Source of the DNA: an uncultured Planctomycetota bacterium
GTDB lineage: Bacteria; Planctomycetota; Phycisphaerae; SM23-33
Direction of reading: 5' to 3'
Length of the DNA: 63,698 nt
Assembly: GCA_903892515.1 (NCBI GenBank)
Contig: CAITIS010000107.1
Coordinates: 1-63,698, forward strand
In this document: one piece after another, positions 54,572 through 63,698 of the stretch
Layout: each line of letters opens with the position of its first letter
Position numbering within the stretch: position 1 is the first letter of the stretch
The notes under the pieces: model-generated
The model's database searches: none
What the model saw: the letters and a program-made list of their open reading frames with translations, nothing else
What the model was told of the DNA's origin: nothing
Translations under genes and position numbers: made by a program

Positions 54572-55351
54572 TCATGGCTTCTTCGCTCGCACGTTCAGGC
54601 GGCGAAAAGTTTCAAAGTACGTTCCGTCGGCCCGTCGCGTGCGATCCAGGAGTTCCTGCGCCACCGCATCGCGGAACGCCCGGCCACGGGGTTCGGCCAG
54701 GTGCGTGCGAAACGGCACCACGCACGGTTGGTCCATCCACGCCAGGATTTCCTGGGCCGATGGAAAGGCCTTGTCGGCGTTCTCGATCCATACCTCGCAG
54801 TCGGCAAAGCCGGCCTGCTCGACCATCTCGCGGTATTCCTGCTCCGCGGGAAACCGCCACGGCCAGGTGAACTCGGCAAACCAGCGGGCCATCTCCGGCC
54901 GGGCCATCACGGTGCGCAGGCTCTCTATCAGCCTGGCGCAGTTGCCCTTGCCGCCGAAGCTCAGGAACAGCCGGCCTCCGCTTTTCAGCGCCCGCCGCAG
55001 GGCCGACAACAGCCGGTCATGGTCGTGGATCCATTGCAGCGTCGCGTTGGAGTACACCACGTCGAACTGGCCATCGTAATCCAACTCGTTCAGGTTCAGT
55101 TGTCGGAAGGACTGGTTGGGCCTGGCCACCCCTTTGGCGGCCGCAATCATGTTGGCCGAGATATCCACGCCGACCACCTGGCCTTGCGGCACTCGGCGGG
55201 CAAGTTCCGCCGTCAGCGTGCCGTCACCGCAGCCCAGGTCCAGCACCTGCTCGTGGCCAGCCAGCGCCAGTTCGCCCATGAGACGCTGGCCCCATTGGCG
55301 CTGGTGGCCCGAAGCACGTCGGTACTGCTGTGCGTCAAATTCCAAGGCCAT
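54572..55351 (-). CDS. Class I methyltransferase, trans-aconitate methyltransferase-like, 259 aa
   Basis: SAM-binding motif I is VLDLGCGDGTLTAELA (about residues 36-51), followed by VVGVDISANMIAAA, FDVVYSNATLQWIHDH and LKSGGRLFLSFGG. The NATLQW motif and overall length match Tam-like trans-aconitate methyltransferases, but related substrates cannot be excluded. AAAGGAG precedes the ATG at 55351. It faces leuA on the same strand but a repeat-filled gap makes an operon unlikely. Confidence 0.85.
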   Translation of the reverse strand: MALEFDAQQYRRASGHQRQWGQRLMGELALAGHEQVLDLGCGDGTLTAELARRVPQGQVVGVDISANMIAAAKGVARPNQSFRQLNLNELDYDGQFDVVYSNATLQWIHDHDRLLSALRRALKSGGRLFLSFGGKGNCARLIESLRTVMARPEMARWFAEFTWPWRFPAEQEYREMVEQAGFADCEVWIENADKAFPSAQEILAWMDQPCVVPFRTHLAEPRGRAFRDAVAQELLDRTRRADGTYFETFRRLNVRAKKP

Positions 55352-55402
55352 GGCTAACTCCTTTCGAGTTCAACCGCCTTCTCTCGGACCCTGTGGCCAT
55401 AA

Positions 55403-55436
55403 AAAAAGCCCCGCGACCTTTCGGATCGCGGGGCCA
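55403..55436 (-). terminator. Minus-strand rho-independent terminator
   Basis: On the minus strand GCCCCGCGA pairs with TCGCGGGGC and is followed by seven Ts (55403-55409 on the plus strand are A). It would end a transcript coming from the right, upstream of the Tam-like gene. Confidence 0.85.
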
Positions 55437-55460
55437 TTTGGCCTATCAAACCGCGATCCA

Positions 55461-55610
55461 TCAGCGCAGCAGCAGCCCCGCAAGCAGAATGCTCAGGCTG
55501 TTGGTCTGATGGATCATTGTGTACCTGTTGAGGATCATATCGACCGGGGACGGAAACGACAAGAGAAAAACTGAACCCAGGAGAATTGAACCCAGGAGAA
55601 TTGACCCCAT
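55461..55610 (-). CDS. Possible small membrane protein, 49 aa
   Basis: The frame reads MGSILLGSILLGSVFLLSFP and ends NSLSILLAGLLLR, i.e. a hydrophobic start, a polar middle and a hydrophobic end. The start lies in a 15-base direct repeat (GAACCCAGGAGAATT twice) that duplicates the GSILL codons in frame. A strong terminator follows 25 bases after the stop, which implies a transcript here. No Shine-Dalgarno sequence is visible, so translation is uncertain. A small RNA is the alternative. Confidence 0.3.
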   Translation of the reverse strand: MGSILLGSILLGSVFLLSFPSPVDMILNRYTMIHQTNSLSILLAGLLLR

Positions 55611-55654
55611 GAAAATGGAACCGAACGAACGAAGGTGAGCGCCCCGTTTGTTTG

Positions 55655-55862
55655 GCAGCCCCTTGCCCCGGAGGGGCAAAGGCCTGTAGCCACGGGTGGA
55701 GCGGCGGCGGCAACGCCGTCCGACGCGCAACCCGTGGACGCGATGGGTTTCTCTGTTCGCCCCGGCGGGGCGAAGGAAGCGTACGGTCGTGGCGCAGTCG
55801 GTGCAGCCTGATAGAGTCTCCTCCGCCCCACCCGTGGCTACATCCCTCGGCCCCGCTGGGGC
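55655..55862 (+). repeat. GC-rich hairpin cluster
   Basis: Stems include TTGCCCCGGAGGGGCAA, GCCCCGGCGGGGCG and GGCCCCGCTGGGGCC. CCACGGGTGGAGCGGCGGCG, near the left end, is echoed inverted by CGCCCCACCCGTGG at the right. The layout is that of an inverted-repeat element of about 200 bases. Confidence 0.5.
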
Positions 55863-56411
55863 CGGCCAAATCAAAGCCTTCTTCACCAAATCAGAGCGTT
55901 CTTCACCAAGTCAAAGCGTTCTTCAAATCCAAGGCTCTTCCGATGCTCGAGACTCCGATGCGAGCGACTTGCTCTTCTCGCCAGAGGAACAGGTCGCTCA
56001 CCGAACGAAGTCAGCGGCAGACCGCGGGCCGGTGGCGCGCTCAGGAGCGCATTGGGCCTGCCATTATCGAGCCGTGCAAAAGGGCAATGCCGGCCGGGAC
56101 GGAATGGGGGCGATGAGCGCCCCTGCGCGCAGCGAAGTGCGCGTCTGCCCTTCTATAGGTGGACCTCCGGCCAGCGCGGCTGGGGATGAACGTTTACAAG
56201 TGAAGATCGTCGGCGCGAGCAAGTGTATCCGGCGTGAGCAAGGGGACGCATGGGCTGAGCAAGGGCGAACACCCGCGGTGGATGACGCCAACCCATCGAG
56301 CACAGGCGGTGACGTGCGCACACCCAGCGCTGGTGAGCAAGACGCCGCCAACGAAACGCACGCGGGATAGGATCGCAACTGCCAGGTGTGCACGACGTTA
56401 GGGCGAAAGTC

Positions 56412-56530
56412 TCCAGGTTCCAAGACGTTCCTGATGGTTCCGAATCGTTCCGTTTGGTTCCGTTTGGTTCCGTTTCGTTCCGCATTGTTCCGTTTCGTGC
56501 CCAGCGGTTCCCGTTCGTTCCGGTTCGCCC
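56412..56530 (+). repeat. GTTCC-based imperfect tandem repeat
   Basis: The core GTTCCGTTTG or a close variant recurs about eleven times at roughly 10-base spacing, with best copies around 56450-56510. The period equals one helical turn. No array-type spacers are present, so it is not CRISPR. Confidence 0.8.
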
Positions 56531-56602
56531 CGCAGGGTGTGAATTTGCCAACTTGGCGTTGCCGGCCCGCGTAGGGGAGCGGGGCAAGCGTCTTTACAGT
56601 AT

Positions 56603-56631
56603 TTGACACACGAGTCCGCCTCGCCTACAGT
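56603..56631 (+). promoter_or_regulatory. Strong sigma70-type promoter
   Basis: TTGACA (56603-56608) and TACAGT (56626-56631) with a 17-base spacer lie 70 bases before the start at 56701. The -35 box is the perfect consensus. Confidence 0.7.
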
Positions 56632-56700
56632 AGTTAGACGGGTTGCACCTTGGCTCGAAATTGCTTTCTTCTAGCTGCTTGTGATCAAAGGAGATGCCTC

Positions 56701-58539
56701 ATGGTTACTCTTCGCCGGTTCTGCGCGGTTGCTATTGTGGCTGCATTGGCGGCAAACGGTTTTGCCCAGACGTCCAGCCCGACCACCAAGCCAATGCCTG
56801 CCGCTTCGGACGTTCTTGGCCAAGTGCCCTCGAATGCCTTGGCCGTGCTGGTCGTCAAGGACGTTCGCCAGACCACCAACAAGATTGACAAGTTCCTGGC
56901 CGATGCCGGGCTGGCGCCGCTGCTTCGCCAGCAGATGCCCAAGGGCGCGCTGGATACCCTCATCACCGCCACCATGATGGGCCAGGGTTTCAATCCTGAC
57001 GGCGGCTTTGCCGTGGCCATGATGGATCCCAGCGCTTACGGCATCGACCTGATCGAGATGATGTCACCGGCATCGGCGCCGGCTTCAGAGCCGGCCACCG
57101 CCACGGCCGAAAAGAAGTTGCCTTTCGTGATCTACGTGCCGGGCAACGATGTCGAGAGCGTCTTTGCCAACTACAAGATCAGCAAGGCCGGCAAGTATCC
57201 GCAGGTGGCCCTGCGGATGGGCAGCGTCTACGCCACGACCAGTGGCGGGTACGTGGCCATCAGCCCCATCGAGAAGGTTCTCGAAGACGCCGTGGCCGCC
57301 CCGCGCAAGCTTGCCTCCGACATCACCGGCCAGCAGGCCGAGGTGATGAAGGACTCAGCCTTCTCCATCTACGTGAACTTGAAACTGGGCAGCCCGCTGG
57401 TCAGCAAGCTGATGGAAAACGTCCAGAAACAGATGCAGAAGGGCTCGCCCATGGGCGCGATGCCGATCATGGGCGTGTACAAGGACCTGCTGGCCCAGCT
57501 TCAGACGGTGGTTGTGTCCGGCAAGATCGAGTCCACGGGCATCGTCTTTGACGTGCTGGTGGCGGCCGATCCCAATTCGGCGTATGGCAAGGTGATGGCC
57601 CAGTACCAGGGCACGTCGGGCACGTATGTCGATCGCCTGCCCAACCTGCCGTATTTCGTGGCGGCCGGGATGCAGATCCACGAGACCAAGGACAGTGCAG
57701 ACGTGACCGCCAAGAGCATCGACCAGATGCTGGCGATGGACGCGTTGAAGGGACTGTCCGAGGAGACCCGGACTCACGTGAAGAAGCTGGTGGTGGACAT
57801 GCAGGGCCAGGTGACCTCCATGCAGATCGCCTTTGGCGGAGCCCCCGAGGGCGTGAGCGGCTTTGCCGGGGCCGGCGTGTTCGAGTGCAAGGACTCCGCC
57901 GCGTTCAAGGGCTTGATGGCCCAGGCCGCCGAAGTCGTGCAGGAAGTCGTGCACGGCCTGGCCGGCGACAACGCTGATCTCAAGAGCCTGGCCGTTACCT
58001 ACACCAAGGATGCCGAGAAGTCCGACAGCCTGTCGGTGGACGTGATCGAAATCTCCGGGCCCAATATCGAGAAGAACGCCGAGGACATCACCAAGGCCCT
58101 GGGCGAAGACAAGCTGCGGTTGCGCGTGGTGGCATTGGACAAGGGCCTGGCAGTGGTGACGTTCGGCGGCGGCGAAGCGATGGTGTCGGCCGCGGTGAAG
58201 AGCGCTCGTGGCGGCGGCAGCATTCCCTCCGAGCCGGGCACCGTCGAGGCCATGAAGTACATGCCCGCAAGCCGGGTGTGCGTCGAGCTGTTCAACTTCG
58301 CCAACCTCTTCGACATCGTCAAGAAGATGGACGAGAGCGGCGGGATGCCGTTCAGCCTGCAATCCAAGACGCCCATCGCGGTTGGCGTGGGCATGTCCGG
58401 CTCCAACGAACGCATCTCGGTGTACATTCCGACCAGCCTGGTCAAGGACGTGGCCGGCATCGTCGCCATGATGAGCGGCATGTCCCCGGCCCCTGCCGCC
58501 GAGGGCGGCGCGCCCGCGACCAAGCCCAGCGATTTCTAA
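56701..58539 (+). CDS. Exported DUF3352-like protein, 612 aa
   Basis: The signal peptide (VTLRRFCAVAIVAALAANGFA) ends near residue 23. It is followed by a Ser/Thr/Pro-rich spacer and then LGQVPSNALAVLVVKDVRQT, a common opening in the DUF3352-like family of exported planctomycete proteins. The protein is an alpha/beta repeat with no cofactor motif and a Pro/Ala-rich tail. The function is unknown. The ATG at 56701 is preceded by AAAGGAG. A strong promoter (56603-56631) suggests high expression. Confidence 0.8.
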   Translation: MVTLRRFCAVAIVAALAANGFAQTSSPTTKPMPAASDVLGQVPSNALAVLVVKDVRQTTNKIDKFLADAGLAPLLRQQMPKGALDTLITATMMGQGFNPDGGFAVAMMDPSAYGIDLIEMMSPASAPASEPATATAEKKLPFVIYVPGNDVESVFANYKISKAGKYPQVALRMGSVYATTSGGYVAISPIEKVLEDAVAAPRKLASDITGQQAEVMKDSAFSIYVNLKLGSPLVSKLMENVQKQMQKGSPMGAMPIMGVYKDLLAQLQTVVVSGKIESTGIVFDVLVAADPNSAYGKVMAQYQGTSGTYVDRLPNLPYFVAAGMQIHETKDSADVTAKSIDQMLAMDALKGLSEETRTHVKKLVVDMQGQVTSMQIAFGGAPEGVSGFAGAGVFECKDSAAFKGLMAQAAEVVQEVVHGLAGDNADLKSLAVTYTKDAEKSDSLSVDVIEISGPNIEKNAEDITKALGEDKLRLRVVALDKGLAVVTFGGGEAMVSAAVKSARGGGSIPSEPGTVEAMKYMPASRVCVELFNFANLFDIVKKMDESGGMPFSLQSKTPIAVGVGMSGSNERISVYIPTSLVKDVAGIVAMMSGMSPAPAAEGGAPATKPSDF

Positions 58540-58845
58540 GGCATCCAGTGACCACAGAGGACCGAGGCTGTGCATCGGGCGATTCGATCCGTTTTTTCGA
58601 AGCCCGAAGGGCTTGTATAGTCCAGCCCAGGGCAGAGCGAAGCGACGCCCTGGGTGGCAGGCATACGACGATCTTAGCCCTGCAAGGGCGTGATAGGATT
58701 GCCTATCGCGCCCTTGCAGGGCTCATCTGTGGTGCATCGTTACCTGGGGCGTTGCCCCAGGCTATAGTCCCTTAGCCCTTCGGGCTGCGTACAGGCTTGG
58801 TAAAACTTCGTGTTTTCAGTGGCCTCTGTGGCTGAAAGGCCGTTT
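58540..58845 (+). other. Intergenic region almost filled by a multi-hairpin repeat
   Basis: This 306-base space is dominated by the structured repeat at 58601-58786. The remaining bases form a short leader for the gene at 58846. No gene is seen. Confidence 0.65.
58601..58786 (+). repeat. Multi-hairpin dispersed repeat, copy 2
   Basis: It has the same end hairpins AGCCCGAAGGGCT and AGCCCTTCGGGCT and the same inner CCAGCCCAGGGC, GCCCTGCAAGGGC and CCTGGGGCGTTGCCCCAGG stems as 42772-42962. The two copies differ mostly by paired changes in stems (for example GCCCTGACAGGGC versus GCCCTGCAAGGGC). Confidence 0.8.
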
Positions 58846-59244
58846 ATGAACCGGCAGATGCTCACGGAAGCGGTGGTGCTGGCGCGACGGCTGGGGCATT
58901 ACTTAGTGGCCACAGCCAACGCCGCCGGCCAGCCCCACGTGGCCGTCGCTAACCGGCTGGACGAGAAGCCCGGCGGCGTGGTCGAGGTCGTGGGCTGGTT
59001 TTGTCCCGGCACGGTCGAGAACGTCGATCAGAATCGGCCGGTGAGCCTTGTGGTCTGGGAGAAAGAGTCCGACCAAGGCTACCAGATCGTCGGGCAGGTC
59101 CAGGACGTTCGCGAGATGGCGATCATGGACGGGTATGTCCCTGACGAGCGGCTGGCCGGGCCGCAGGAAGAGTTCAGCCTGGCCGTGCGCGTGGACAAAG
59201 TGCTGCGCTTCCTCCAGGGCCGGCACACGGACAAAGAGGAGTAG
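58846..59244 (+). CDS. Pyridoxamine-5'-phosphate-oxidase-fold protein, 132 aa
   Basis: The protein fits a split-barrel flavin-binding fold: RRLGHYLVATANAAGQPHVA at the start, then VVEVVGWFCPGTVENVDQN and PVSLVVW. PPOX-like proteins of this size bind FMN, F420 or heme; the cofactor cannot be told here. ATG 58846 (MNRQMLTEAV) is a better start than the in-frame ATG at 58810. A weak AAAGG lies upstream. Confidence 0.78.
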   Translation: MNRQMLTEAVVLARRLGHYLVATANAAGQPHVAVANRLDEKPGGVVEVVGWFCPGTVENVDQNRPVSLVVWEKESDQGYQIVGQVQDVREMAIMDGYVPDERLAGPQEEFSLAVRVDKVLRFLQGRHTDKEE

Positions 59245-59259
59245 ACGTGGTTGTGCGCG

Positions 59260-59340
59260 GGCGTCTGGCCCGTGCGGCAGGGCCATCGCCTGGGACCGAG
59301 CTTCCCGCCGATCATGGGCGAGACGCCCATGTCACGTCCT
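59260..59340 (+). repeat. Hairpin repeat with CATGGGCG arms
   Basis: CATGGGCGAGACGCCCATG (59313-59331) is a hairpin, preceded by a GCGGGCGTCTGGCCCG-type stem. It recalls the inner stems of the element at 7951-8065. Confidence 0.55.
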
Positions 59341-59354
59341 GAGCGGCAAGGCCG

Positions 59355-59630
59355 CTAGCTGCCCAGGCCGAACATCCGTTCCAAGTCGAATTTGCTGTAC
59401 TGGCGAAAGGCGATCAGCGTGGTTGTGCGGGTCAGGCCTTTGACCTTGATGAGCTGCTCGGTCACCAGCTTGGCCAGGTCGTCATTTTCCCGCACGCGGG
59501 CGACGGCCACCAGGTCGTAGGGGCCGGCCACGCTATAGGTCTCGGCGACTCCTTCCAATTGAAGGATTTCCTGGGCGGCAGGAGCGATGCGGTCGCGTTC
59601 GGCGTTCATCAGGATAACGGCTGTGATCAT
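59355..59630 (-). CDS. Stand-alone AsnC/Lrp RAM domain protein, 91 aa
   Basis: The protein has the RAM ligand-binding fold of Lrp/AsnC regulators: MITAVILMNAERDRIAPAAQ, then VAETYSVAGPYDLVAVARV and TRTTTLIAFRQYS. There is no DNA-binding domain, so it belongs to the SraA-like single-RAM group that forms octamers and binds amino acids or modulates partners. It lies divergent from the Rrf2 gene. Confidence 0.88.
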   Translation of the reverse strand: MITAVILMNAERDRIAPAAQEILQLEGVAETYSVAGPYDLVAVARVRENDDLAKLVTEQLIKVKGLTRTTTLIAFRQYSKFDLERMFGLGS

Positions 59631-59776
59631 CGGCTCGGACTCCTATCTGAAGCGGGGTTGTGGTGCGTATCTTCCATCCCAAGGCCGCGGGCGTCAAGGA
59701 ATGCGCGGCCCGCAGTGGCAAAAGCACGGGCGGTTCGCCTACCATTTCGACATATCCAGTAGACGTTAGGTGTTTC

Positions 59777-60226
59777 ATGAACCTGTCACAGAAGTGCCAA
59801 TACGCGGTGCGCGCGGTATACGAACTGGCCAAGCGCCAGGGCTCGGGCGAACCATCGCCTACCAGCCAGATCGCACGGTCTCAAGCCATACCCGCTCGCT
59901 TCTTGGAGGCCATCCTGAGCCAGTTGCGACAGGGCGGCTTTGTTGAGAGCCGCCGCGGCGTGCAGGGCGGGTACGTGCTCACGACGCCCGCGGGCACGCT
60001 CCGCGTTGGCGATGTGATTCGTTACATCGATGGCCCGTTCCATCCCGTTTCGTGCATGTCCGACGGGGCCGCTCCACACTGCCGCCTGCAAGGCACTTGC
60101 GTATTCATCGGCTTGTGGCACAAGGCCCGCGTCGCCGTCGATGAGGCCTACAGCACGACGTTCGAGCAACTGCTGCAACAAGAACAAACCTGCGAAAACG
60201 GACTCGCGCAAACGTACGAAATATGA
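59777..60226 (+). CDS. Rrf2-family transcriptional regulator, 149 aa
   Basis: The winged helix is MNLSQKCQYAVRAVYELAKR, with IPARFLEAILSQLRQGGFVE and SRRGVQGGYVL as the recognition and wing parts. Three cysteines (CMSDGAAPHC and RLQGTC) could hold an Fe-S cluster as in IscR or NsrR, but the first spacing is longer than usual. No isc, suf or cysteine genes are adjacent, so the regulon is unknown. It starts at ATG 59777; upstream in-frame codons are unlikely. Confidence 0.9.
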   Translation: MNLSQKCQYAVRAVYELAKRQGSGEPSPTSQIARSQAIPARFLEAILSQLRQGGFVESRRGVQGGYVLTTPAGTLRVGDVIRYIDGPFHPVSCMSDGAAPHCRLQGTCVFIGLWHKARVAVDEAYSTTFEQLLQQEQTCENGLAQTYEI

Positions 60227-60575
60227 AGAAGACGGGAATCGGGAATCCGGAAACCGGAATCGGGAGACGGGAATCGGGAATCGGTGGAAGATCAGGGATC
60301 GGAACTTCCGCGGGGATAGCCGGGCCAAGGCATTGGAAACTCATGAACACGGGAGAACGTTGCGCTTGGGGAGAACAGTTTCTGTCGCGCCAAACTGGTC
60401 GTTCCTGGTATCGAATATCTGATATCCAATATCGAACATCCGGCATCCAATATCCATCGGACCGCCAATATCGCTGCCGCAATCATCAATCCTGAGCATC
60501 CTATCTCAAATCCTCTTGAGCAAGTTCCGTCAGCCGGGTATGTTCATCGCGATGCTTTCTCCACAGGAGTGGCCG
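60227..60575 (+). other. Intergenic region with two tandem-repeat types
   Basis: This 349-base gap holds the GGGAATC repeat (60233-60283) and an A/T-richer ATATCCAATATCGAACATCC array at about 60405-60465. AGGAG at about 60564 serves the lipoprotein gene. No gene is seen. Confidence 0.65.
60233..60283 (+). repeat. GGGAATC/GGGAGAC tandem repeat, copy 1
   Basis: CGGGAATC, CGGGAATC, CGGAAACC, GGAATCGGGAGAC, GGGAATCGGGAATC follow the Rrf2 stop directly. Several runs of G3 allow a partial G-quadruplex on this strand. Relatives are at 63577-63629. Confidence 0.7.
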
Positions 60576-61331
60576 ATGAAACGAACTCTCTGTCTCTGCG
60601 CGTTGGCTTGTCTGCTGGCTGGCTGCACGTCTGACCCGTACGCGGCGTGCCCCGCGGGTCCGGCCAAGCCGGCGACCGTCAAGAGCAACCAGGCCATGGG
60701 CGGGCTGGACAACTGGCATCGCGTGGCCAGCATCCGCGCCACCGCCATCGTCACCGACTACGTCAACGACGTGGGGGCGATCACGCAGCAGCAGCAGGTG
60801 TACGATCTTCAGCACGGCACGCTGACCGCCAATGGCGTCTTGCCGCAGGGCTCGTGGCAAGCCACCGTCTGGCTGGATGGCCGGCGCGTGTTTGACCAGA
60901 GCACCGACAAAACCGTCGCCTGGGGCGACCGCGTCTCGCTGGCCTCATCGATGCTGACGTCGCTGCGGCGAGCGTACGGTACCCTGCGGCTGTGCAACTT
61001 CGGCCCGACGCCCTGCGAGCGAGCGACGAGCTACAGCGTCGAGCGGCTGTTTGGCACCGATTACATTCGCGTGGGCGTCAAAGGCGGCGCCGAAGGCGTG
61101 CGGGCCTTCTACCTGGACATGCAGAGCTATCTTCCCGTGTACGTCACCGTCGGGGCCGATGAGCCCGGCGGGGCCGGCACGGTGGCCAGGTATCATTGGG
61201 CCATGCTCGACAATGGCATCGCATTCCCTTCTTCCATCGAGGTTTACAACATAGGCCAGGATGTGCTGGTGGGCTACAAACGGCTCTTGGAAGTTGAATT
61301 CCGCGACCTGTCGGTCGAGTTGGTGCGCTAG
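60576..61331 (+). CDS. Lipoprotein of unknown function, 251 aa
   Basis: The N-terminus MKRTLCLCALACLLAGCTSD is a lipoprotein signal with lipobox LAGC. The mature part contains MGGLDNWHRVASIRATAIVT and later beta-rich repeats (FDQSTDKTVAWGDRV, ISYRP-like loops are absent). I do not recognise a family with certainty; it recalls outer-membrane lipoprotein-sorting (LolB/YcgJ-like) beta folds. AGGAG precedes ATG 60576. It is followed 30 bases on by the UVR-motif gene. Confidence 0.75.
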   Translation: MKRTLCLCALACLLAGCTSDPYAACPAGPAKPATVKSNQAMGGLDNWHRVASIRATAIVTDYVNDVGAITQQQQVYDLQHGTLTANGVLPQGSWQATVWLDGRRVFDQSTDKTVAWGDRVSLASSMLTSLRRAYGTLRLCNFGPTPCERATSYSVERLFGTDYIRVGVKGGAEGVRAFYLDMQSYLPVYVTVGADEPGGAGTVARYHWAMLDNGIAFPSSIEVYNIGQDVLVGYKRLLEVEFRDLSVELVR

Positions 61332-61361
61332 AATTGGGCGTGGACCAAGAAGCTCCACTCG

Positions 61362-62141
61362 ATGGGTGCGACAGTGAGCAAAGACCTGGATGCTATTCTG
61401 GAAAACTGGCCTTATGAGCCAGGAAAAGTTTCCGTTCGTAAGACCCTGAGTGCCGATGGGCGGGTGAAACTGCAGATGCGCATCGACCTGGGGGTCCTGC
61501 AAATGGAGACCGAGGGCCGGCCTGACGGCCAGCGCCCCTATGGCTGCGAATCCATGCTGGACTACTACACCCGGCTGTTGGCGCGTCATCGTCGCACGAC
61601 CGGCCAGGACGAGGGGTTCACGCTGGACGAGCAGGCCTGTGAATTGCTGCGGGCCGAGGCGTTGCAGTACTACTATCGGTACCTGTGCGAGTTCGTGCTG
61701 GAAGAGTTCGAGAACGTCCAGCGCGACACGGCCAGGAATCTTCGGGCCATGGACTTCATGGCCAGCTACGCCCAGGAGGAGTCCGACCAAAGCTCGATGG
61801 AGTCTTACCGGCCTTACATTGTTATGATGAACACCCGTGCGCGGGCCAACATGGCGATGCAGGAGCACCGGCCCAAGCAGGCGCGGCGGATCATCCGCGA
61901 AGCCCTGCACAGCCTCAGAGAGCATTACGAGCAGATGGGCCAGGAAGATGTCTACCGCGCCAGCCCGGAGGTGGGCACGCTGCAAGCGCTGCTCAAGGAC
62001 GTCCGGCGCGAGATACCGATGACGCCGCTGGAGCGGCTCAGACGCCAACTGGCCAAGGCGGTCAAGGAAGAACGCTACGAGGAAGCCGCCCAGATTCGCG
62101 ACACCATCGCCAGGGCTCAGCAGCGCAGCAGCACCGAGTAA
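61362..62141 (+). CDS. UVR-motif protein, 259 aa
   Basis: The C-terminal segment TPLERLRRQLAKAVKEERYE plus EAAQIRDTI is a UvrB/UvrC (UVR) motif, a helical hairpin that mediates protein-protein contacts in nucleotide excision repair and in McsA-like proteins. The main body is helical and acidic, with no McsA-type zinc fingers and no nuclease motif. The start is ATG 61362; GTG 61374 is possible. It sits 30 bases after the lipoprotein gene, so both may be co-transcribed. Its partner and role are unknown. Confidence 0.75.
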   Translation: MGATVSKDLDAILENWPYEPGKVSVRKTLSADGRVKLQMRIDLGVLQMETEGRPDGQRPYGCESMLDYYTRLLARHRRTTGQDEGFTLDEQACELLRAEALQYYYRYLCEFVLEEFENVQRDTARNLRAMDFMASYAQEESDQSSMESYRPYIVMMNTRARANMAMQEHRPKQARRIIREALHSLREHYEQMGQEDVYRASPEVGTLQALLKDVRREIPMTPLERLRRQLAKAVKEERYEEAAQIRDTIARAQQRSSTE

Positions 62142-62272
62142 TCTTTGTTCAGTATTTGCAGGGTGGGCCAAGGGCTCGCAGAGCCTGAAGTTCCGCCTTC
62201 TGTTTTGTCTGCAAGTGGAGGTATTGGGCCTTCCCGGCGGTACACAGACATGATTCAGGAGAGCAGTGAACG

Positions 62273-63574
<1,302 letters not shown>

Positions 63575-63576
63575 GC

Positions 63577-63629
63577 GGGAAACGGGAGACGGGAGACGGG
63601 GATCGGGGCAAACGGGAGTCGGGGATCGG
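63577..63629 (+). repeat. GGG-rich tandem repeat after thiC, G-quadruplex motif
   Basis: GGGAAACGGGAGACGGGAG and then ACGGGGATCGGGG supply at least five G-runs of 3-4 bases with 3-4 base loops, meeting the usual G3N1-7 rule on the plus strand. It starts two bases after the thiC stop. Confidence 0.8.
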
Positions 63630-63633
63630 GTGG

Positions 63634-63660
63634 CATGGTCACGCTGTTCGCGTGACCATG
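63634..63660 (+). repeat. CATGGTCACGC hairpin repeat, copy 2
   Basis: CATGGTCACGC (63634-63644) pairs perfectly with GCGTGACCATG (63650-63660). It is a relative of the hairpin at 51388-51415, including the GGTGG just before it. Confidence 0.75.
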
Positions 63661-63698
63661 CTTAAACGTTGAGGGGTGGGGCAGGCCTTATCATGGTC

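Larger units (their letters stand above)
55352..56700 (+). other. Long intergenic region: terminator, repeats, promoter
   Basis: This 1349-base stretch has no confident gene. It carries a minus-strand terminator (55403-55436), a possible small ORF (55461-55610), a GC-rich hairpin cluster (about 55655-55862), a roughly 120-base GTTCC tandem repeat (56412-56530) and a promoter for the gene at 56701. The open frames between 55696 and 56370 are Arg/Ser/Pro-rich without a known motif. Confidence 0.65.

Noticed and set aside
55696..56370. 224-residue ORF
   Set aside because: The N-terminal third is translated from a hairpin repeat and the rest is low-complexity with no family signal or ribosome binding site.
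56412..56530. CRISPR-like array
   Set aside because: Units are about 10 bases, contiguous and degenerate, without spacers or cas genes.
62142..62272. TPP riboswitch upstream of thiC
   Set aside because: No CTGAGA core or matching thi-box stems are visible in the 131-base leader.

Overview
The window is GC-rich and looks like a planctomycete of the class Phycisphaerae, or a near relative. The evidence is exported proteins with N-terminal LEPR-XLL boxes, PEP-CTERM tails and planctomycete-type dockerin pairs of the form DFxDYIxLExNFG, a XylR-type LacI/AraC hybrid regulator, and many hairpin-rich dispersed repeats. No rRNA, tRNA, CRISPR array or exosortase gene was seen.

Region 1 (1-2645): the end of a tightly coupled prophage-like structural cassette of four genes. 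Region 2 (2750-20814): a secretome cluster. It has four PEP-CTERM proteins (three also carry dockerin pairs), one PEP-CTERM protein without dockerins, a LEPR-XLL beta-helix/dockerin protein, a XylR-like regulator and a 2068-residue LEPR-XLL multidomain protein. Duplicated promoters, gene halves and 3' ends show that this cluster is recombining actively. A paralogue of the beta-helix protein sits apart at 39053-41314 and shares a roughly 105-residue C-terminal tail with it.

Region 3 (21167-33172): the most unusual stretch and the best candidate for an undescribed system. An SMC-like ATPase, a soluble HEAT-repeat histidine kinase and a response regulator with two winged-helix-like segments are translationally coupled. 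They are followed by a 1814-residue sacsin/Hsp90-type ATPase with a DUF3883 nuclease-like end, a KTSC protein and an OLD-family ATPase/TOPRIM nuclease. The content resembles a defence island whose effectors are governed by a two-component system. That role is inference; the domain calls come from motifs visible in the sequence. Three TGTCAC palindromic sites follow it.

Region 4 (33173-63698): mostly housekeeping or core metabolism. It holds a methyltransferase, an SUMF1-like protein, uvrA, a PfkB sugar kinase, a TolC-type lipoprotein, a WYL regulator, a complete IS1595-type element with terminal repeats and target duplication, riboflavin synthase, pdxA, a URO-D family protein, an NmrA-like protein, leuA, a Tam-like methyltransferase, a DUF3352-like exported protein, a PPOX-fold protein, a lone RAM domain, an Rrf2 regulator, a lipoprotein, a UVR-motif protein and thiC. 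Intergenic spaces are filled with several families of structured repeats, most present in two or more copies.
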